A stretch of 8,334 nt of DNA from an uncultured Mediterranea sp. Its GTDB lineage: Bacteria > Bacteroidota > Bacteroidia > Bacteroidales > Bacteroidaceae. Positions 1 through 4,399 of this stretch are shown here, in pieces; the stretch's first letter is position 1; each line of letters starts with the position of its first letter. A program made the translations under genes and the position numbers. The notes under the pieces were generated by a model. The model had not been told where the DNA came from and did not search any database. It saw nothing but the letters and a program-made list of their open reading frames with translations. Location of the stretch: contig CAMGAL010000085.1 of the NCBI GenBank assembly GCA_946007445.1, positions 1 to 8,334 of the forward strand, written 5' to 3'.

Positions 1-1
1 C

Positions 2-91
2 TATGGTGTCACTGTCAACCAGCTGAAGCAATGGAACGGCATGCGCAACTCACGCATCACCGCCGGCAAGAAGCTGAAGATTTACAAGTAG
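2..91 (+). CDS. LysM-domain protein, C-terminal end only (probable lytic transglycosylase)
   Basis: Only the last 29 codons are in the window; the reading frame is open to the left edge and ends in TAG at 89-91. The peptide begins YGVTVNQLKQWNGM and closes with AGKKLKIYK. This is the second half of a LysM repeat: the 'YGVTVxQLKxWNG' helix, then the 'ItaGkkLkI' strand that ends the fold. LysM domains bind the N-acetylglucosamine backbone of peptidoglycan, so the parent protein should act in the cell envelope. Ending on a LysM is typical of MltD-like transglycosylases. From memory, such a gene lies just upstream of relA/spoT in several Bacteroides genomes, which fits here. The catalytic part is not visible, so the enzyme class is an inference; the LysM call itself is solid. 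Confidence 0.8.
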   Translation, partial: YGVTVNQLKQWNGMRNSRITAGKKLKIYK

Positions 92-116
92 CTGCAGGCG
101 CCCATGCAACTAAGTG

Positions 117-160
117 CCCGACATTCCTCACCTATTCCACAACTATCCTTCAACTATGCC
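117..160 (-). repeat. 11-bp tandem repeat array, inverted arm A
   Basis: Read on the minus strand from 160 to 117, the sequence divides into four consecutive 11-bp units: GGCATAGTTGA (160-150), AGGATAGTTGT (149-139), GGAATAGGTGA (138-128) and a degenerate GGAATGTCGGG (127-117). The consensus equals that of the plus-strand array at 200-265, so the two arrays are inverted copies around a 39-base AT-rich loop. The array starts 26 bases after the stop codon of the LysM gene. The resulting imperfect hairpin could act as a 3' stabiliser or terminator for that gene, but there is no clear U-tract. Confidence 0.7.
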
Positions 161-199
161 CACTTGTAAACATATTTATTAACTCTCATATGGGTCATC

Positions 200-265
200 G
201 GAATAGTTGCGGAATACATGCGGAATACTTGAGGAATAGTTGAGGTATCGTTGAGGTATGCAAAA
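200..265 (+). repeat. 11-bp tandem repeat array, inverted arm B
   Basis: Six back-to-back 11-bp units: GGAATAGTTGC (200-210), GGAATACATGC (211-221), GGAATACTTGA (222-232), GGAATAGTTGA (233-243), GGTATCGTTGA (244-254) and a decayed GGTATGCAAAA (255-265). GG at the first two positions and T at position 5 are constant, while positions 3, 6-8 and 11 vary. The units are contiguous with no spacers. Unit 1 pairs with the innermost minus-strand unit (150-160) at 9 of 11 positions, and several alternative pairing registers are possible. Confidence 0.75.
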
Positions 266-283
266 GCAGGGTTTTCCCCTTCA

Positions 284-332
284 TTTGCAAAAATCGAAAT
301 TACTGAGTATCAGAAGGTTTGAATTTTGCAAA
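284..332. repeat. Pair of identical TTTGCAAA palindromes
   Basis: The 8-bp palindrome TTTGCAAA occurs at 284-291 and again at 325-332, centre to centre 41 bp, close to four helical turns. With flanking bases the two form a perfect 10-bp inverted repeat (ATTTGCAAAA at 283-292, TTTTGCAAAT at 324-333). They could be operator half-sites or a weak stem with a 31-base loop. TTTGC is a common string near Bacteroides promoters, so chance is possible. Confidence 0.4.
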
Positions 333-424
333 TCCCCTTTTTCCGACCCTTTTTCTTTGGTTTTCCGGAGGTATATTGTAATATATAATTACTGCCTCTC
401 TTCTATGGTTCCCGTCCACTTTGG

Positions 425-457
425 GTTCGTTCTGAGTTCGTTGTTAGTTCGTTCGAA
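425..457 (+). repeat. Second 11-bp tandem repeat, GTTCGTT type
   Basis: Three perfectly adjacent 11-bp units share their first seven bases: GTTCGTTCTGA (425-435), GTTCGTTGTTA (436-446) and GTTCGTTCGAA (447-457). The preceding 11 bases (414-424, GTCCACTTTGG) may be a decayed fourth unit. The sequence is unrelated to the GGAATAGTTGA arrays but has exactly the same unit length. Confidence 0.65.
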
Positions 458-531
458 GCAAGGTCATCCGACATTTGAAGTGATGAGCCAGAAATATTCC
501 TTTAGGCAGATAGCAATTCCGGATAGATTTC

Positions 532-562
532 TTGGATATTCCACATGGAATAAATACCTTTG
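532..562 (+). promoter_or_regulatory. Bacteroides-type promoter of the four-gene secreted operon
   Basis: TACCTTTG at 555-562 matches the Bacteroides -7 consensus TAnnTTTG at every fixed position. TTG at 532-534 lies 20 bases upstream, the expected distance for the -33 element (consensus TTTG). Transcription would begin about 5-10 bases after 562, giving a leader of roughly 20 bases before the ATG at 590. This is the best-matching promoter in the window and supports 590 as the true start of the first operon gene. Confidence 0.7.
537..552. promoter_or_regulatory. Perfect palindrome in promoter spacer, candidate operator
   Basis: TATTCCA (537-543) and TGGAATA (546-552) are perfect inverted repeats separated by CA. 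The 16-base element fills the space between the -33 (532-534) and -7 (555-562) boxes, where a bound dimeric regulator would block or modulate the sigma factor. No regulator gene is present in the window, so the binding protein is unknown. Confidence 0.5.
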
Positions 563-589
563 CGTATTATCGTATAAACCTGTAATGAC

Positions 590-2056
590 ATGAAACAGTG
601 GATATGGATTTGCTGGCTGCTTGTAAGCCCTCTCTGTCAGGCACAGGAGATGTCCGAAAAGGATTGGCAGGACATCTTCGATGCCTCTTGTGAGATGCTG
701 AAAGTGGAAGCCGAACGAGAGCAGGGCGAACAGGCCTTGACCCTCATGGAGGAGCAGGAAGAGGCTCCCTACCACCTGCGTGTCAACGCAGCCATTGCGT
801 TGAGCAACCACTACCTGAATCAGCAGCAGTATCACCATGCCCATCAGCACATCAAGCAGGTGAGAAAATATAGGGATGAGAATCCGGACAACAGCGAAAT
901 GAGCGACGCTTTCCACAATCTCCGTCGGCGCTATATCCATGAAGGGTATCTGCAGAAAGAGCCGGTGACGGAAAGATTTATGGGACAGTGGGTCTCTGCC
1001 GATACAGACCCGGCTACCGGTTTCCCCCTGCTGATGATCACTGTGCATCGGGAATATGACCATGTGGTGTGCGATGTCCATCCCGACTGCTGGTTCTATC
1101 AGCGCAGTCCGGCCATCCTCGTCGCGGGTAATCGCAATCTGGAGATACAGGATCACAGCCTGTGGCCCTATGCCATCTTCTACTTTGGCAACAAGGCGGT
1201 GAAGAAAGGAGCTGTCGCTCTGGCAGAAAGTTTGGCAAAGACATCAGCCCAAATGGGGCAGGAAACGAACCGGGCCATCGCCGTGCAGCATCGCGACAAG
1301 CCTCTCTCTACTGGCAACGTGGCCGGACAGACGGCTACCAACGTGGTGACGGGATTGGCACAAGGCATTGCCGCAGAGCTCTCCGTCAGCCGCTCCTACC
1401 ATCATGCCGTAGAGATCCGGTTCGACGAGAAATCCCTGGGAGAGATGGAGGCCCGCATCACCTACTACCACCTGATGATGCGTTCCGATGGAGGCTTTAA
1501 GGATGGCAAGCACCAGCGCACCCTGCGCATGTTCAAGACGGACAAGAATGTGGTATTCTACCTGCCCAACGGAGCCATGACCGGTGGGGCCAACTTCATG
1601 ACGGACGAGCAGAAGGAGTTGTTCGAACGAGACCGCTCGGACGTGAAAGGCATCAATCAGTTGGCCTACAAGAGACTGCTGAGACTGATGGAGACCCGGA
1701 AGGAGATCATGCTGGAGGATATGGACAACGTGCAGCCCATGCTCGAAGCCTCCATGCGCAGCCTCTGCTATACGCCGGGCACCTACTACTACAACAAGAA
1801 GATTAAAGAGGGCTCCTTCACCGGCTTCAGAGGCATGTATCAATGGAAAACCGTCGTCATGGCCTCGCTGACCAAGTGGATGGATGCCTACACCTATACG
1901 GACGACTATGGAGGGAGCTATGGCAGCGAAACCGCCATAGAGGCCTCCAAGCTGTATACCCCCATCGAGGGCGAACTGCTGGACTTCAGCAACCCCATCT
2001 GCTACGGAGTCTGGGAGAAAGGAAAATTCATCAGAACCAACCCAACAAGCCCATGA
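590..2056 (+). CDS. Secreted protein of unknown function with a glycine-zipper-like stretch; first gene of the cassette
   Basis: This 488-residue protein belongs to no family I recognise. Residues 1-18 form a signal peptide rich in Trp and Leu with a likely cleavage after CQA (Ala18), so it should be exported to the periplasm or beyond. Cys16 is not in a good lipobox. Residues 25-120 are helical and charged, and 60-95 could form one or two TPR-like helix pairs. From about 127, 'FMGQWVSAD' and 'FPLLMITVHREYDHVV' look like beta strands of a small barrel (lipocalin-like at most), and strand-like segments resume at 272-328. Between them lies an Ala/Gly-rich, low-charge segment (200-265) with two GxxxG motifs, at 242-246 and 255-259. 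The C-terminal part (335-488) is mixed, with a Tyr/Gly-rich patch near 433-445. It is the first gene after the promoter at 532-562, and its TGA overlaps the next ATG (ATGA), indicating translational coupling. Confidence 0.85.
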   Translation: MKQWIWICWLLVSPLCQAQEMSEKDWQDIFDASCEMLKVEAEREQGEQALTLMEEQEEAPYHLRVNAAIALSNHYLNQQQYHHAHQHIKQVRKYRDENPDNSEMSDAFHNLRRRYIHEGYLQKEPVTERFMGQWVSADTDPATGFPLLMITVHREYDHVVCDVHPDCWFYQRSPAILVAGNRNLEIQDHSLWPYAIFYFGNKAVKKGAVALAESLAKTSAQMGQETNRAIAVQHRDKPLSTGNVAGQTATNVVTGLAQGIAAELSVSRSYHHAVEIRFDEKSLGEMEARITYYHLMMRSDGGFKDGKHQRTLRMFKTDKNVVFYLPNGAMTGGANFMTDEQKELFERDRSDVKGINQLAYKRLLRLMETRKEIMLEDMDNVQPMLEASMRSLCYTPGTYYYNKKIKEGSFTGFRGMYQWKTVVMASLTKWMDAYTYTDDYGGSYGSETAIEASKLYTPIEGELLDFSNPICYGVWEKGKFIRTNPTSP

Positions 2057-2799
2057 GATACAGAATCATCCTGATAGCTATAGCTGCCCTGCTGACTTCG
2101 GCTGTCGCCGCCCAAGAAGATATGAAGCAGAAGGTGGAGATGTTCATCCAGAAGACGAGCAAGGGTAATGCTGCGAAGGAACAGAAAATCCGCAGCGACC
2201 TGAAGAAGATAGACGATGCCTACGAGCGCAGCCGCAAGGAGGAGGCACGAAAAGCCGAACTGCAAGCCCGACAGCAGGCTGAAGCGGGTACCCGTACAGA
2301 AAGTGCTCCCTCGCAGGCCAAGGCCACGAATAGCGAAGGGGTAGGCAAGGCCAAAAACAGTGTGAAGTGGAACCATACAACCCAGCCTGCCAATGACCCT
2401 CGCGCCAGGAAGGCCAAAGAACGCGACATGAAACGGACCGAGGAAGCACTGAAGAGTGCCGACAAGAATTTTGAGGGCGTGCAAAAGGCACACAGCAAGA
2501 CCATGAACGAGATAGAGCGGAATGCCAGCTACCAACCCGATGGCAAGGCGGAATTTCTGTTGGAACAGCGGATGGGCAAGCAGCCCAAAGGCAACCGAAT
2601 CAGCGAATCGGCCAGCAAGCCACAATCTGCCCCATCGTCCCAGCGAGATGTCAAAGAGGGAGTGGTGAAGCCCATGATGTCGGAAGCCGAGCTATGGAAA
2701 AAGTACTGCAACGAAGGCCGCAAGCTCTCGCCCGAAGAGGAGACACGAGTCAAGAAATGGCTGGAGCGGACAGCCAGTAACACAGATGAATTCAATTAA
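2053..2799 (+). CDS. Secreted charged helical protein of unknown function; second gene of the cassette
   Basis: I chose the ATG at 2053, which overlaps the stop of the upstream gene (ATGA), because it opens with a textbook signal peptide: MRYR, a hydrophobic core IILIAIAALLTSAV, then AA before QED (cleavage near residue 20). The frame is open further upstream to 1843, but that extension would bury the signal and overlap the previous gene by over 200 bases. The mature part of the 248-residue protein is very rich in Lys, Glu, Ala, Arg and Gln, with heptad-like helices at about 24-80 and 115-157. These are separated by Ser/Thr/Pro-rich linkers (80-115, 180-205). A compact helical end (209-242) carries the only Cys (219). 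I see no catalytic motif. It resembles a periplasmic coiled-coil adaptor or chaperone more than an enzyme, but that is only a structural impression. Confidence 0.85.
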   Translation: MRYRIILIAIAALLTSAVAAQEDMKQKVEMFIQKTSKGNAAKEQKIRSDLKKIDDAYERSRKEEARKAELQARQQAEAGTRTESAPSQAKATNSEGVGKAKNSVKWNHTTQPANDPRARKAKERDMKRTEEALKSADKNFEGVQKAHSKTMNEIERNASYQPDGKAEFLLEQRMGKQPKGNRISESASKPQSAPSSQRDVKEGVVKPMMSEAELWKKYCNEGRKLSPEEETRVKKWLERTASNTDEFN

Positions 2800-2820
2800 C
2801 CCACAAACAACGTAGTGAAT

Positions 2821-3495
2821 ATGAGATACCTGATATGGATGGTGATGGCCCTGACAATGAGCACCTATACGGATGCGCAAAACAAGAAGAAGAAGACGGA
2901 ATACACTCCGGAACAACAGCGCTTCATTGACGAAGTAAAGAGTGGAATCCGCAAAGATCAGGGTAAAGCGAAGGAGGCAGCCCTGAAAACCAGCGGCAGC
3001 TGGACAACCTACTTCTACGATGTAGGAGAAATGGTGTATTACAATCCCGTCGATTGGGACAAAGCCTACCCGGAGACCCGTAAACACTTCCATTCGATGA
3101 CACAGAAGCAAAAAGTAGCGGTCATCCGACGAGGCATAGAGGAGGTGAAAGCAGTCAAGAAGCAGCGGAACGAAACCTTCAACCAAAAGCTGAAAGCCGC
3201 CATTGGCATCAGCTACACCAAACCCGCCGACCGCCATGTGGAACAGCTTCCTACCGAGAAACTGGTAACCAATCTCTCCAACCAATATCAAAAGAAGCAT
3301 CAAGGTGCCCTGCCGCCACCTGAGGCCATCAAGGCAGTGGAGCAGGCACACCAAGAGGCGAAAGAAGACCCTCAGACCCAGCGCCGGCAACAACAGCTCG
3401 ATGCCTTAAGCAACCTCAGTCCCGAATGCTGTGCGCAGGCTCAGCAAGAATCCGACGCACAGGCCCAACCAGACAGCCCCCAAGTCCAACCCTAA
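2821..3495 (+). CDS. Small secreted Lys/Gln-rich protein of unknown function; third gene of the cassette
   Basis: The start is taken as ATG 2821 (224 residues); a GTG at 2815, two codons earlier, is possible. A signal peptide MRYLIWMVMALTMSTYTDA precedes QNKKKK, with cleavage near residue 19. Its opening MRY and the following pattern of a hydrophobic helix, Lys cluster and 'RFIDEVKSGIRK...GKAKEA' echo the upstream protein ('MFIQKTSKGNAAKEQ'), so the two may be very distant relatives; this is weak. Residues 60-92 hold an aromatic core (WTTYFYDVGEMVYYNPVDWD) that suggests a small folded domain. Residues 94-195 are mainly helical and basic. The tail after 196 is Gln/Ala/Pro-rich with a vicinal cysteine pair (203-204). 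The gene lies 21 bases after the preceding stop (2797-2799) and 12 bases before the next start, inside one operon. I can assign no function. Confidence 0.8.
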   Translation: MRYLIWMVMALTMSTYTDAQNKKKKTEYTPEQQRFIDEVKSGIRKDQGKAKEAALKTSGSWTTYFYDVGEMVYYNPVDWDKAYPETRKHFHSMTQKQKVAVIRRGIEEVKAVKKQRNETFNQKLKAAIGISYTKPADRHVEQLPTEKLVTNLSNQYQKKHQGALPPPEAIKAVEQAHQEAKEDPQTQRRQQQLDALSNLSPECCAQAQQESDAQAQPDSPQVQP

Positions 3496-3507
3496 CTTCA
3501 GACGTCC

Positions 3508-4359
3508 ATGAAGAAATTCTACATACTTCTTATCCTTCTGGCAGGGAGTAGCCACGCCACGCTCCGGGCCCAACAGACACTCAGCCAACTGAACAAGCAG
3601 ATTGTAGCTTTCCAAAAGTGCTTCAACGAGATGTCCCGTCCTGCCTTGCACGACGAGGTGATACACCTCGCCAACGGCAAGACCATCCGCACACGGGGGC
3701 AAAGCGACTTCAGCCGTTCGCAGTTCACCTCCGTAGATGCGTTGCTGGAGAATGTCAAGCTGTGGAAAGATTCACCCTATCTCTGGCAGGCCCGACAAAA
3801 GTTGGGACGAAAGACCTTGATGGACCTCCATGACCTGACCGACTGGGAAGTGAAGAGCCTGCCCACCATCTCTTCCGAATACTTTGAAGAGGGACAGAGT
3901 GCCTTCCACATCGCTGCCCATGGCCTGATAGAACCCGATGGGGCACCGGCCCATGCCATCCGGATGGGTGGAGAGCCCGTCAATGCCGAGGAGACTGCCG
4001 AGCTCATCCTGCAATCCATGGGAAAGGAGTATCATAGCCTGATTGAGGTGAAGAACGAACCTTTCGTCGTGGTGCTCCATTGCTGCCACTCGGCAAAAGG
4101 GAACAACAACTTTGCCCAGCAACTCTCCAAGGAACTCAGCAAGCACATCAAGCAGGTAGCCGTCATCGGTGCGCCCGGCATTGTCTATTGCGAGCAGACG
4201 GCTGACGGAAAGTACACCGAGTCGGTCACTCCCCAGGTGGGTAGCGGGCAATGGCTACCGTGGAGAGTCTATCAGAACGGCACGGAAAGCATGAAGGGGG
4301 CTTCCGACTATAAACAGACCATCCGTTCCTATGTGAAACAATTCACCCAGAAGGACTGA
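3508..4359 (+). CDS. Secreted caspase-like (clan CD) cysteine peptidase, predicted; last gene of the cassette
   Basis: This 283-residue protein has a signal peptide (MKKFYILLILLAGSSHATLRA, cleavage about residue 21). Residues 130-230 carry the clan CD signature. A hydrophobic strand ends in the His-Gly pair, 'AFHIAAHGL', giving predicted catalytic His138-Gly139. A second hydrophobic strand ends in the Cys motif, 'FVVVLHCCHSAKG', where Cys193-His-Ser lines up with the metacaspase Ala-Cys-His-Ser-Gly box and the 'SCxTG' box of caspase-like toxin domains. The following 'NNFAQQLSKEL' helix and 'VAVIGAP' strand are usual in such domains. The fold should cut peptide bonds with a Cys/His dyad; specificity (Asp, Arg or Lys at P1) cannot be read from this sequence. 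The N-terminal 22-125 may be a prodomain. Export rules out a cytoplasmic caspase role. The catalytic assignment rests on motifs alone. The next gene, relA/spoT, starts 40 bases downstream. Confidence 0.7.
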   Translation: MKKFYILLILLAGSSHATLRAQQTLSQLNKQIVAFQKCFNEMSRPALHDEVIHLANGKTIRTRGQSDFSRSQFTSVDALLENVKLWKDSPYLWQARQKLGRKTLMDLHDLTDWEVKSLPTISSEYFEEGQSAFHIAAHGLIEPDGAPAHAIRMGGEPVNAEETAELILQSMGKEYHSLIEVKNEPFVVVLHCCHSAKGNNNFAQQLSKELSKHIKQVAVIGAPGIVYCEQTADGKYTESVTPQVGSGQWLPWRVYQNGTESMKGASDYKQTIRSYVKQFTQKD

Positions 4360-4399
4360 CTATCATGTTCTTCCATGTATCATCTTGCAAACAACGAAT

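Larger units (their letters stand above)
92..589. other. Long intergenic region, repeat-rich, no credible gene
   Basis: About 500 bases separate the LysM gene from the next start codon. The open frames here (for example 258-593) run straight across the repeat arrays and give peptides with no signal, motif or family resemblance, so I do not call a gene. The stretch is more AT-rich than the flanking genes, especially 161-190 and 370-395. It contains, in order: minus-oriented 11-bp repeats (117-160), plus-oriented 11-bp repeats (200-265), two TTTGCAAA palindromes (284-291, 325-332), an AT-rich imperfect palindrome around 379-393 (GTAAT-ATATA-ATTAC), a second 11-bp array (425-457), spaced ATTCC motifs (496-551) and the promoter of the downstream operon (532-562). 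Confidence 0.75.

Noticed and set aside
31..243. Open frame of 70 codons beginning inside the LysM gene
   Set aside because: It overlaps the LysM frame and then reads through the inverted 11-bp arrays; the repeats explain the openness.
200..265. Possible CRISPR array
   Set aside because: The units are only 11 bases, contiguous and without spacers, and no cas gene is present.
258..593. Open frame of 111 codons in the long intergenic region
   Set aside because: It runs across the end of the GGAATAGTTGA array, the GTTCGTT array and the operon promoter, overlaps the next start codon, and its peptide has no recognisable signal, composition or motif.
620..640. Lipobox around Cys16 of the first cassette protein
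   Set aside because: Leu at the -1 position does not fit a lipobox, while CQA just after gives a normal signal peptidase I site.
1843..2052. Longer start for the second cassette gene
   Set aside because: The extension overlaps the well-supported upstream gene in another frame and would place the clear signal peptide at residue 71; the ATGA overlap at 2053 is the natural start.
2815..2820. GTG start two codons upstream of ATG 2821
   Set aside because: Possible, but the ATG gives a signal peptide beginning MRY like its neighbour; the difference is only two residues.
4333..4346. Inverted repeat GTGAA-ACAA-TTCAC at the end of the peptidase gene, as a terminator or operator
   Set aside because: Arms of only five bases inside coding sequence, with no following T-run; expected by chance.
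4385..4399. TTG start for relA/spoT
   Set aside because: It adds only five residues; a TTG is less likely than the ATG at 4400, and nothing in those codons suggests RSH homology.
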